From Heterohyrax brucei (lineage: Eukaryota > Chordata > Mammalia > Hyracoidea > Procaviidae): DNA of 64,000 bases. The notes below the pieces were generated by a model, which was given only the letters and a program-made list of their open reading frames with translations, was not told the DNA's origin and did not search any database. Made by a program: the position numbers and the translations under genes. Of this stretch, positions 43,982-53,397 are shown one piece after another (the stretch's first letter is position 1; the number at the start of each line of letters is the position of its first letter). Location of the stretch: NCBI GenBank assembly GCA_028571685.1, contig CM053143.1:139968829-140032828 (forward strand), read 5' to 3'.

Positions 43982-44192
43982 TTGGTGGTAATGTGTTAAA
44001 GCACTTGGCTGTTAATTAAAACATCAGCAGTTTGAATCCACCAGCTGCTCCTTGGGAAAAAAAACATGCCGCTCTACTTCCATAAAGATTTATAGCCTTG
44101 GAAACCCTATGAAGCAGTCCTATGCTATTCCATTGGGTCACAGTACGATCACTATGAGTCAGAATTAACTCAGTGGCAGTGAGTCGGTTATA
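43982..44192 (+). mobile_element. AfroSINE-type SINE, long form, sense
   Basis: 'gttaaagcacttggctgtta', 'atcagcagtttgaatccacc', 'cttccataaagatttatagc' and 'cactatgagtcagaattaac'. Confidence 0.85.
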
Positions 44193-44440
44193 CACATAAA
44201 AAATATCTCTCTGTCTCTGGCCCTCCCTCTTTGTGGCAGAATCATCTGAGACTTAATTGCAGACATCATAATACCTCACCACTAAACATGTCTGCATATT
44301 CCTAATAACAAGGATATTCTCTTACATAACTACAGATAGTATACTCAAGAAATTTAATACTGATACAATTCTATTTTATATTGGTAATTTACAGTCAGTG
44401 TTCAGAAATCTTCCAAGCTTTCACAACAATGTCCTTTCCA

Positions 44441-44764
44441 TTTTTTTTTTAAAATCCAGATTGCAATCAGAGATCTTGCCAACACGGCCACCTTAGCATC
44501 CCACTGGATCATATGTTCATGTAGGTGTAAACAGATGCAGCTATTTGTAATTATCTGAGCTTAGAATCTAAGTTTATTGTGTACATAAGCACAAGATAAT
44601 TTTTCCATTGTTTTAATAAATATTAAACTTCCCACAAATGCAATTACTGAGTAGATCTAGGAAAATGGTTCTTTATCTTGTTTGTAAATTTGTTTAAGGT
44701 TGTTCCTTCTTTTGGAACATCACAACATTGATGGAAGTGTTACTTATGGTGCTTGGGTTGCTGT
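44441..44764. other. Unassigned, probably old L1 remains
   Basis: AT-rich, with a T run near 44443; possibly a continuation of the L1M element but not recognised. Confidence 0.3.
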
Positions 44765-44845
44765 TCTAGCTTCTTAGTGCTACTGTAACAGAAATACCGC
44801 AAGTGGTGGATTTAACAAACAGAAATGTATTTTTTCACTGTATGT

Positions 44846-47595
44846 TCTTGTTGGTAGGTGCTGTTGAGTTGGTTCTGACTCATAGCAAGCCTAGGCACCA
44901 CAGAACGAAACACAGCCTGGTCCTGTGCCATGCCCACAACTATTTTTATGCTTAAACCCATTGTTACAGCCACTGTAGTTGAGAGCCTTCCTCTTTTTTT
45001 GCTGACCCACCACTCTACCAAGAATGATGTCTTTCCCCAAGGACTGATCCCTCCTGACAGCATGTCCAAAGTACATAAGATGTAGTCTCACCATCTTTGC
45101 TAATAAGGAGCATTCTGTTTGTACTTCTTCCAGGACAGATCTGTTTGTTCTTTTGGCAACCCATGATACATTCAATATCCTTCTCCAACAGCACAATTCA
45201 AAGTCGTTAATTCTTCTTCTGTCTTTCTTATTCACTATCCAGCTTTTGCATGCATATGATACCATTGAAAACACCATGGCTTGAGTCTGCACGTCTTAGT
45301 CTTTTTGACACTTTAAAGAAGTCCTTGGCAGCAGATTTTCCCAGTGCAGTGTGTCTTTTAATTTCTTGACTGCTGCTTTCATGGGCATTGATTGTGGAGC
45401 CAAATAAAATGAAATCCTTGACAACCTCAATTTTTTCTCCATTTATCAAGATGTTGCTTACTAGACAAGTTGTGAGGATTTTGGGGTTTTTGATATTGAG
45501 GTGTAATTCATACTGAAGACTGTGGTCTTTGATCTTCATCAGTAAGTGTTTCAAATCTTCTTCATTTCAAGCAAGCAGGATTGTGTCATCGGTATAACAC
45601 AGGTGGTTCATGAGTATTCCTCTAATCCTGATGCTGCACTTGTCTTCATATAGTCTTTTCTTCTGGGGTTATTTGTCAACATACAGACAGAAAAAGTATG
45701 GTGAAAGGATGCAACACTGATGAACACTTTTCATGACTTGAAACTGTGTAGTGTCTTCTCGTTCTGCTCATGCTACTGCCTCTTGATCCACATACAGATT
45801 CCTCATGAGCACAATTAACTGTTTTGGAATTCCCATTCTCTGCAAAGTTACTCATAATTTGTTATGATCCACACAGTCAAAAGCCTTTGCATAGTCAATA
45901 AAACACAGGTAAACATCTTTCTGGTATTCTCTGCTATCAACCAAGATCCATTTGACATCAGCAATGATGTCCTTAGCTCCATATCCACTTCTGAATTCAG
46001 CTTGAATTTCTTGCCAATATCCTGTGGCAGTCACTTTTGAATGATCTTCAGCAAAATTTTACTTGCATGTTGTATTAATGATATTGTTCAGTAATTTCCA
46101 GATTTGCATGGATCACTCTTCTAGGAAGTGGGCACAAATATGGATCTCTTCCAGTTGCTCAGCCTGGGAACTGTCCTCCAAATTTCTTGGCACAGACAAG
46201 CGAGCACTTCAAGTGCTGCATCAGTTTGTTGAAATATCTCAGTTGATATTCTGTCAATTCCCGGACCCTTGTTTTCCACCAATGCCTTCAATGCAGCTTC
46301 AACTTCTTCCTTCAGTACCATCAATTCCTGATCATATGCTACCTTTTGAAATGGTTGAACACCAACCAGTTCTTTCTAGTATAATGACTCTGTGCATTCC
46401 TTCCATTTTCTTTTGATGATTCCTGAGTTGTTTAATACTCCTGGTAAAATACTTCACTATTGCCACTCGAGGCTTGAATTTTTTCTTCATTTTTTTCAGC
46501 TCGAGAAATGCAGAGCCTGTTCTTCGCTCTGATTTTCCATTTCCAGCTCTTTGCACATGTCATTATAATACTTTATTTTGTCTTCTTGAGTCACCCTTTG
46601 AAATCTTCTGTTAATTCTACTTCATCATTCTTTCCTTTTGCTTTAGCTACTCGATGTTTGAGAGCAAGTCTCAGAGTCTCTTCTGATATCCAATTTAGCC
46701 TTTTCTTTTGTTCCTGTCTTTTTAATGACCTCTTGCTTTCTTCAAGGACGATGTCTTTGACGTAATTCCACAATTCATCTGGTCTTCAGTCATTAGTGGT
46801 CAACACATCAAATCTGTTCTCAAGATTGTCTCTACACTCAGGAGGGATGTTCTCAAGGCCGTCTGCTGGCTCTTGTGGATGTGTTCTAATTTTCCTCAGT
46901 TTCAGTCTGAACTTGCATATGAGTAGTTGATGGTCTGTGCCAGTCGGCACCTGCTCTTGTTTTGACTGCTAATATTGAGCTTTTCTATGGTCTTTTTCCA
47001 CAGATGTAGTTGATTTGATTTCCGTGTATTCCACGTGACGAGGCCCATGTGTACAGTTGCCATTTGTGTTGGTGAAGAAAGGTATTTGCAATGAACAAGT
47101 CATTGGTCTTTTAAAATTCTACCATGGGATCTCTGGCATCATTTCTAACACCAAGGCTGTGTTTTCCATCTACCAATCCTTCTTCTTTGTTTCCAACTTT
47201 TGCATTCCAATCACCAGTAATTTTCAGTGCATACTGTTAACATGTTTGATCAATTTTGTACTGCAAAAGCTGGTAAAAATCTTCGATCTCTTCATCTTTG
47301 GCCTCAGTGATTGGTGCATAAAATTGCATACAAATTGTATTAACTTGCCTTCTTTGTGGGCATATGGATATTATCCTATCACTGACAGTGTTGTACTTCA
47401 TGATGTATCTTCAAATGCTCTTTTTGATGATGAATGCAATACCACTCCTCTTCAAGTGTTTATTCCCATCATAGTAGACCATGTGATTGTCAGATTCAAA
47501 ATGCCCATTTCAGCTCACTAATGCCCAGGATATCTGTGTTTATACATTCCACTTCATTTTCAATGATTTCCAGTTTTAGGAAGCTACAAGTCAAA
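44846..47595 (-). mobile_element. RTE/BovB-type LINE, antisense, nearly full coding length
   Basis: From the 3' end ('gttggtaggtgctgttgagt') through reverse transcriptase to the endonuclease region ('ctttgtttccaacttttgca', 'ctcactaatgcccaggatat'). Minus frames include 45852-46034 with 'CFIDYAKAFDCVDHNKL' (motif A, catalytic Asp kept), 46121-46324 ('ALKALVENKGPGIDRISTE') and 44891-45292 (C-terminal region with 'CCWRRILNVSWVAKRTNRS'). The YADD box reads Y-T-D-D near 45590. Frameshifts and stops break the frame; the 5' leader is missing. Confidence 0.92.
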
Positions 47596-47803
47596 TTCAT
47601 GGCACTGACTCTCTCTCTCTGTCAGCTCTAGGGGACAATCTAAGTCTCTTTCAGCTTCTGTTCTTGGTTCCTGGGAGAGCTCCCCGTAGCCTCTGTCTTT
47701 ATCTTTTTACTTCCTCTACTCTGTGTTTAGTCTGCTCTTTCTATACCTCAAAACTGATTAGGCTTAAGACATATCCTAAGGAGATATATCCTCATTAACA
47801 TAA

Positions 47804-47978
47804 CGAAACCCTGGTGGCATAGTGGGTTAAGTGCTATGTCTGCTAACCAAAAGGTCTGCAGTTCAAATCTGCCAGGCGCTCCTTGGAAACTCTATAGGGC
47901 AGTTCTGCTCTGACTCCTAGGGTCACTATGAGCTGGACACGACTCTACAGCAGTGGGTTTGGTTTTGGTTTTTGGTTT
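47804..47978 (+). mobile_element. AfroSINE, short form, full length with 12-bp target duplication
   Basis: The cleanest copy in the window. The head contains a perfect A-box match 'tggcatagtggg'; then 'taaccaaaaggtctgcagtt', 'actctatagggcagttctgc' and the tail 'gggtcactatgagctggaca', ending in a T/G-rich 'ggttttggtt' run. Flanks are 'tcattaacataa' (47792-47803) and 'tcattaatataa' (47979-47990), one mismatch. It lies inside the old LTR. Confidence 0.93.
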
Positions 47979-48029
47979 TCATTAATATAAAGAAGACCCT
48001 ATTTCCAAATAGAATTATAATTGCAGGTA

Positions 48030-48233
48030 TAAAAGTCAATTGCCACCAAGTTGATTCCAACTCATAGTGACCCCATAGGACACAGTAGAGCTGCCCGTAA
48101 GATTTCCAAGGCTGTAACCTTTGTAGAAACAGGCAGCCACATCCTTCTCCCAGAGTGTGACTGGTGGATTTGAATCACTAGCCTTTCAGAGAGCAGACCA
48201 GTCCTTAACCACTGTGCCACCAGAGTTCTTTCC
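48030..48233 (-). mobile_element. AfroSINE-type SINE, long form, antisense
   Basis: 'ttgccaccaagttgattcca', 'ccccataggacacagtagag', 'agaaacaggcagccacatcc' and 'ccttaaccactgtgccacca'. Inserted in the old LTR a few bases from the younger LTR. Confidence 0.88.
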
Positions 48234-48249
48234 TACAGGTGTAGGGGTT

Positions 48250-48746
48250 TGTTTTAGTTATCTAGAGTTGCTCTAACGGAAATACCATAAAGTGGATGGA
48301 TTAAACAAATAAAGTTTATTTTTACACAGTCTGGTAGGTTACAAGTCCCCATTCAGGGTGTCCACTCCAAGGGAAGGCTCTTCTTCTGTCAACTCTGGAG
48401 GAAAGTCCTTATGTTGTATCAGTCTTTGGTCAGGGAGCATCTTGGTGCAGGAACCTCAGGTCTGAAGGATGCACTCTTCTCCCAGTTCTGCTTTCTTGAT
48501 GGTTTGAGGTTCCCAATTCTCTGCTTGCTTTCCTTTCCTTTGATAAAGGATGAAAGGATAAAGGGTAGTACAAACCATACTCCAGGGAAACCCCCTTTAC
48601 AGCAGAGCAGGGAGGTGATCCTATGAACCCTAATCCTCCAGCGTAGGAAAATCACAGAATGGAGGACAATCATAAAATACTGGGAGTCTTGGCCCAGCCA
48701 CATGGCTACACACATTTTGTGGGCGGACACAGTTCAATCCATGACA
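48250..48746 (-). mobile_element. MaLR-like solo LTR, antisense, inside an older LTR
   Basis: Starts 'tgttttagttatctagagtt' and ends 'caatccatgaca', so it has TG...CA ends. Internal marks are 'aagtttatttttacacagtc', 'attcagggtgtccactccaa' and 'cagggagcatcttggtgcag'. Flanks 'gggtt' and 'gcatt' agree at 3 of 5 positions. Removing it rejoins the older LTR as 'aggggtt' plus 'aggattccaaca'. Same family as 18740-19229 and 49417-49934. Confidence 0.82.
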
Positions 48747-48899
48747 GCATTAGGATTCCAACACATATTTTGGGGGAAGCAATTCAATCCACAGCGGTTG
48801 TCAAATGATACAGCTGTATCAATCTGCATTTTTCGCTAGATGAGTCACTGCGGTCCCCATTGCAAGGTGTAAGCATCTGACCATTTCATTATGTCTTCC

Positions 48900-48957
48900 A
48901 ATTTAAACCCATCGCTGTCAAGTCAATTTTGACTCACAGCAGCCTTAGAATTGAATA
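48900..48957 (-). mobile_element. AfroSINE tail fragment, antisense
   Basis: 'aaacccatcgctgtcaagtc' followed by 'aattttgactcacagcagcc', then lost. Confidence 0.6.
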
Positions 48958-49049
48958 CCACTAAACAACATACAGGCAAATCTAAAAGTGATTTTCCTGA
49001 GTGAGAGAAGCCAGACAAAATAAGAAGTACTTACTGTATAGATCCACTT

Positions 49050-49257
49050 ATATGTTGTGTTAGGTGCCATTGAATCGATTACAACTCATAGATACCACAT
49101 GTGACAGAATAGAACCATTCCACAGCGTTTTCCAGGCTGTCATCTTTCTGGGAGGAGATAATCAGATTTTTCTCTTGTGGAGTTACTGGGTGGGCTCCAA
49201 CTGCCAGTCTTTCAGTTAGCAGCTGAGTGTTTAACCATTGTGCCACCAAGACTCCTT
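49050..49257 (-). mobile_element. AfroSINE-type SINE, long form, antisense
   Basis: 'taggtgccattgaatcgatt', 'catgtgacagaatagaacca', 'tactgggtgggctccaactg' and 'gtttaaccattgtgccacca'. Long form with nearly all parts. Confidence 0.9.
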
Positions 49258-49416
49258 TCCAATTATTTCCAATTATGTAATGACAACATAGTCAAGAAAA
49301 GAAAATCAACTTAGAGGGATGGAAGCTCAATAAGAGGTTGCCTGGAGATGAAGACTGATGGGAAAGAGGGACAGAGGGATTTCAAACCGGAAAGAAGAAA
49401 CTTTGGGGATGATGGT

Positions 49417-49934
49417 TGTTATGGATTTAATTGTGTCTCCTGAAAAAATGTGTAGCAATTTGACTGGGCCGTAATTCCTGATATTGTGTGACGTTCCTTC
49501 ACATTGGAATTCCTCCCTATATGGTGTTAATGAGGGTAGACGGTGCTGCTATGTTGGTTGGGCAAGATTTAATGTGTGGGATTGTTTTGTGCCTTGAGGC
49601 AATCTCTTGAGATACAAAAGAAAGAATCTAGCAGAGATATTTGAGGACCCATGCTACCAAAAAGCAGTGCTGTGAGTTGAGAGGTCCTTCGGAAAGGACT
49701 GGGATCTCTGCACCTCAGAAGCTTCCAGTCCAGGAGAAGATTGACAATGGACCTTCCTGCAGTGCCAGGAAGGTACCTTTCCTTGCTGGCATGGCAGGAA
49801 GGTAAGCCCTCCCCTGGAGATGACCCCGTGGATTTGGACTTGTAGCCTACTGGACTGTCACAAAATAAAATTTCTTTTTTTAAAGCCATCAACTTGTGGT
49901 ATACCTGTCAGAACAGCACTAGATAACTAAAACA
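49417..49934 (+). mobile_element. MaLR-like solo LTR with perfect 5-bp target duplication
   Basis: Begins 'tgttatggatttaattgtgt' and ends 'agataactaaaaca'. Inside are 'gagatacaaaagaaagaatc', 'aagcagtgctgtgagttgag', 'ggatttggacttgtagccta' and 'ttaaagccatcaacttgtgg'. The 5 bases on both sides are identical, 'atggt' at 49412-49416 and 49935-49939. No viral coding sequence. Confidence 0.88.
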
Positions 49935-50045
49935 ATGGTTATATTCATTATTTTGATGTAATGATGATTTCACAAGTGTATACCTAGGTCAAAACTTTAT
50001 GCTTTAAGTAGGTACGAGTTTTATACATGCCGATTATACTTGAAT

Positions 50046-50247
50046 GCTGTCCCTGGGATGGTACAGGTGGTTAAATGTTCTCTGCACAACAAGGTTTGGA
50101 GTTTCACATTTACCTAGAGGTTCCTCCGAAGAAAGAGCTGGCTGTCTACTTCCAAAAAATCAGCCACTGAAAAACCCATGAGCACAGTTCTACTTGGACA
50201 CACATGGAGTTGCTATAAGTTTGAGCTGACTAGACAGCATTTGGTAA
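50046..50247 (+). mobile_element. AfroSINE-type SINE, long form, sense
   Basis: 'gtccctgggatggtacaggt', 'ccgaagaaagagctggctgt', 'cttccaaaaaatcagccact' and 'gttgctataagtttgagctg'. Confidence 0.85.
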
Positions 50248-50857
50248 CTGTCAATATTTGAGTAAAACTGTTAACAACAGCAACAATAAAAAGAAGGAGT
50301 TGTATCAGATGGGGTTGAGAATACCTGTCCTACTAAACAGAGGTCATATGCCATGTTCCACTCAGGTACCACTCTTCTCTTAGGTGATGAATTTTGAATG
50401 GTCTGCAACAATTATGGCAGTTTTCTTTCTTTAAGAGACTGGATTAGGTGGATGTGCATAGCCATTCTGGACAATAAGATATGAGGAAAAGTCTGACAGG
50501 CACTTTCTGGGAAAAGTTTACTTCCTTCAAAGAAAGACAAACAGAAAAGAAAGTCCATTTTCTTCCTCTTAACATGGGTCTGTCCAGTTATAATATCTGA
50601 AGCTTCTGCAGCCGTCTTGTAACCATAAGGGTTAGTGCTGTAGAATCAGCTGACACACTGACGAGGACAAAGCAAAGATATGGAAAAAGCCAGGACCCTT
50701 GATAACACTGCTGAACGTTAAATTTATAAACCTGCACTGTCTTATCTCTGGACTCCGTGATGGCAGCCAGCTAGCCAAGTGCCATCGAGTATGTGTTATA
50801 AATAAATTCCCTTATCACATAAGGCAATTGAGATTACAATTTCTGTTACATGCATCC
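50248..50857. other. No recognised repeat
   Basis: Nothing recognised, although 'agccaagtgccatcgag' near 50775 is a 17-base AfroSINE tail scrap. Confidence 0.3.
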
Positions 50858-51022
50858 TTGGAGACCTGATAGTGTGGTAGTTAGGAGCTCGGCTACTAAT
50901 CAAAAGGCTGGCAATTCAAATCCACCAGCCACACCTTGGGAACAGTGTGGGACTGTTCTACTCTGTCCTGTAGGGTCACTGTGAGTGTGAACTGACTTGA
51001 CAGCAAGAGGCGTGGTTTGGGT
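50858..51022 (+). mobile_element. AfroSINE-type SINE, short form, sense
   Basis: 'ggctactaatcaaaaggctg', 'attcaaatccaccagccaca', 'ctactctgtcctgtagggtc' and 'gtgtgaactgacttgacagc'. Confidence 0.85.
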
Positions 51023-51026
51023 TTTA

Positions 51027-51638
51027 ACTGATACAGTCCTTATCCTTTAAAATTCAACTCAAACACTTCTTCCTCCAGGAAGTCCTCACTGATACCTATT
51101 CTCTTTTAATGCCTGTCGTTGTTTCCATCTGCCATCAAGCCAGCCTCCAGCTCACAGCAACCCCGTCTACAACGGAATGAGCTGCTGACCAGCCTTGTGC
51201 CATCTTCGTGATCATTTGTAAATCAGAGACCATCATGATCTACTAGATTTTCATTGTAATCTTTGGAAGTAGATCTCCATGGCTTTTGTCCTAGTTCGCC
51301 TTTGCCTGTAAGCTCTGCTAAAATCTGTTCAGCATCACAGCCACATTAAGGCATCCACTGACAGACAGGTGGTGGTGGCACATGAGGGTCACTGGCTGGG
51401 AATCCAGCTTGGGGCTGCTGCGTGGAAGGTGGGAATTCTACCACTGAATAGCCACTACTCTGTTTTGGGTGTCTATCCTCGGTTATCCACCTCCACTCTG
51501 TGTCTCAAGACATCATCTTACACTATGCATGATGATCTCTGTACAGTTCTCCTTCTGCATTATACTGGGAACTTCTCAAGGGCCAGGCTGTGTTTTTCTC
51601 TCTATCTCAATGTAACTGAAAGAGTCAGTGGCAGACAG
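51027..51638 (+). mobile_element. L2 3' region, split by a tRNA-Gly-headed SINE
   Basis: Left part 51027-51112 ('caactcaaacacttcttcct', 'ccaggaagtcctcactgata'); right part 51474-51638 ('cttctcaagggccaggctgt', 'gtttttctctctatctcaat') in L2 order. Its downstream side is cut by the twin-primed RTE. Confidence 0.6.
51113..51473 (-). mobile_element. SINE with a tRNA-Gly-like head, antisense
   Basis: The minus strand from 51457 to 51386 reads like tRNA-Gly: A box 'ttcagtggtagaattc', anticodon loop area 'accttccacgc' (TCC) and B box 'gctggattcccagcc', with partly complementary ends. A body of about 270 bp follows ('gctctgctaaaatctgttca', 'caagccagcctccagctcac'). It is a degenerate SINE, not a working tRNA. 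A headless relative lies at 1608-1825. Confidence 0.75.
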
Positions 51639-53392
51639 TGTTGTTGTTGTTGTTGTTAGGTGCCGTCAAATGTTGGTTCCGACTCATAGTGACGCTATGA
51701 GCAACAGAACTAAACACTGGCCCACAATAGTTTATATGCTTAAGCCCATTGTTGCAGCCACTGTGTCAATCTAACTTGTTGAGGGTCTCCCTCTTTTTCA
51801 CGGGCCTTCCACTCTTCCAAGTATGATGTCCTTCTCCAGGGACTGATCCTTCCTGACAACATGTTCAAAGAATGTGAGATGCAGTCTTGGCATTATTCAT
51901 TGCCTAGCTTTCACACACATGTGATGCGATTGAAAACACTGTGATTTGGTGACATCTTCCTTTTCAATACTTTAAAGAAGTCCTTTGCAGCAGATTTTCC
52001 CAGTGCAATGTGTCTTTTGATTTCTTGACTGCTGCTTCCATGGCTGTTGATTGTTAAACCAAGTAAAATGAAATTGTTCACAACCTCTATCTTTTCTCCA
52101 TTCATCATGATGTTGATTACTGGTCCAGTTGTGAGGATTTTTGGTTTCTTGATGTTAAAGTGTAAACCATACTGAAGGCTGTGGTGTTTGATCTCCATCA
52201 GGGTTTCAAATCCTCTTCACTTCCAGCAAGCAGGGTTGTGTCATCTGCGTATGGCAGTTTGTTAATGAGCCTTCCTCCAATCCTGATGCCTCGTTCTTCT
52301 TGATATAGTCCAGCTTCTCAGATTATTTGCTCAGCATACAGATTGAAAAGCTATGGTGAAAGGATACAACCCTGATGCACACCTTTCCTGAGTTTAAACC
52401 ATGCAGTGTCCCCTTGTTCTGTTTGTACAACTGCTTCTTGATCTGTGTACAGATTCTTCATGAGCACAATTAAGTGTTCTGAAGCTCCTATTCTTTGCAA
52501 TGTTAGCCATAATTTGTTATGACCCACACAACCAAATGCCTTTGTGTAATCAGTGAAACACAGGTAAACATCTTTCTGGTATTCTGTGCTTTCATCCAAG
52601 ATTTATCTGACATTAGCAGTGATTATATCTGGTTTCATGTCCTCTTCTGAATCTAACTTGAATTTCTGGTAGCTCCCAGTCAATATACTGTTGCAGTCAC
52701 TTTTGAATAATCTTTAGCAAAATTTTATTTGCATGTGATATTAATGAAATAGCTCAATAAGTTCCATGTTTGGTTGGATCTCCTTTCTTGGGAATATGCA
52801 TAAATATGGATCGCTTTCAGTTGGTTAACCAGGTAACTGCCCTCCAAATTTCTTTGTATAGATGCGTGAGCACTTCCAGTGCTGTATCCATTTGCTAAAA
52901 CATCTCAGTTGACATTTCAGCAATTCCTGGAGACTTGTTTTTTGTCAATGCCTTCAATGCAGCTTCAACTTCTTCCTTCCATACTATTGGTTCCTGATCA
53001 TATGTTACTTCTTGAAATGATTGAACATCAACCAGTCCTTTCCAGGATAATGACTCCTATATTCCTGTCATCTTCGTCTGATGCTTGCTGAATCATTTAA
53101 TATTTTCCCTGTAGGCTCCTTCACCACTGCAACTCGAGCCTTGAATTTTTTTCTTGAGCTGTTTCAGCTTGAGAAATGCAGAACCTGTTCTTTCCTTTTG
53201 GGTTTCTATTCACACCACTTTGCACATATCATTATAATACTTTATTTTGTCTTCTCGAAAGCTGCCCTTGGAAATCTTCTGTTCAGTTCTTTTACTTTGC
53301 CATTCCCTCCTTTTGCTTTAGTTACTTGACATTCAAGAGCAAGTTTCAGGTCTCTTCTGGCATCCAATTTGGTCTTTTCTTTCTTTACTGTC
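51639..53392 (-). mobile_element. RTE/BovB-type LINE, antisense 3' portion of a 5'-inverted copy
   Basis: Starts with a TTG-repeat tail and 'ttaggtgccgtcaaatgttg', goes through the reverse transcriptase in antisense (minus frames 51911-52198 and 52351-52599) and ends in the linker ('ggtcttttctttctttactg') at an L1 poly(T). Motif A reads 'TDYTKAFGCVGHNKLW': the expected catalytic Asp is Gly. YADD is kept near 52240. The 5' part of the same element follows the L1 in opposite orientation. Confidence 0.92.
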
Positions 53393-53397
53393 TTTTT

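Larger units (their letters stand above)
43610..44440 (-). mobile_element. Old L1M-type 3' UTR, antisense, split by two SINEs
   Basis: Left part 43610-43785 ('cagatttacagaaaagttgc', 'acattttggcacattcccta'); right part 44196-44440 ('attcctaataacaaggatat', 'tctcttacataactacagat', 'cacaacaatgtcctt'). The two are colinear in an old L1 3' UTR. Confidence 0.6.
44765..48800 (-). mobile_element. Old MaLR-like LTR, antisense, split by at least four insertions
   Basis: Pieces at 44765-44845 ('agtgctactgtaacagaaat'), about 47600-47803 ('ctctctctgtcagctctagg', 'gaaactg'-like to 'cctcattaacataa'), 47979-48029 ('gaccctatttccaaatagaa'), 48234-48249 and 48747-48800 ('attaggattccaacacatat', 'caattcaatccacagc') follow one LTR in order. 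Some of its middle is missing where the RTE sits. Noncoding. Confidence 0.65.

Noticed and set aside
44891..45292. Intact RTE reverse transcriptase gene
   Set aside because: Only pieces of the reading frame survive, separated by stops and frameshifts; same for every other LINE copy here.
47057..47521. 154-codon plus-strand frame
   Set aside because: Antisense shadow of the RTE endonuclease region, which is encoded on the minus strand.
51386..51457. Functional tRNA-Gly gene
   Set aside because: Acceptor and arm pairing are broken, and a SINE body with the same structure occurs elsewhere, so it is a SINE head.
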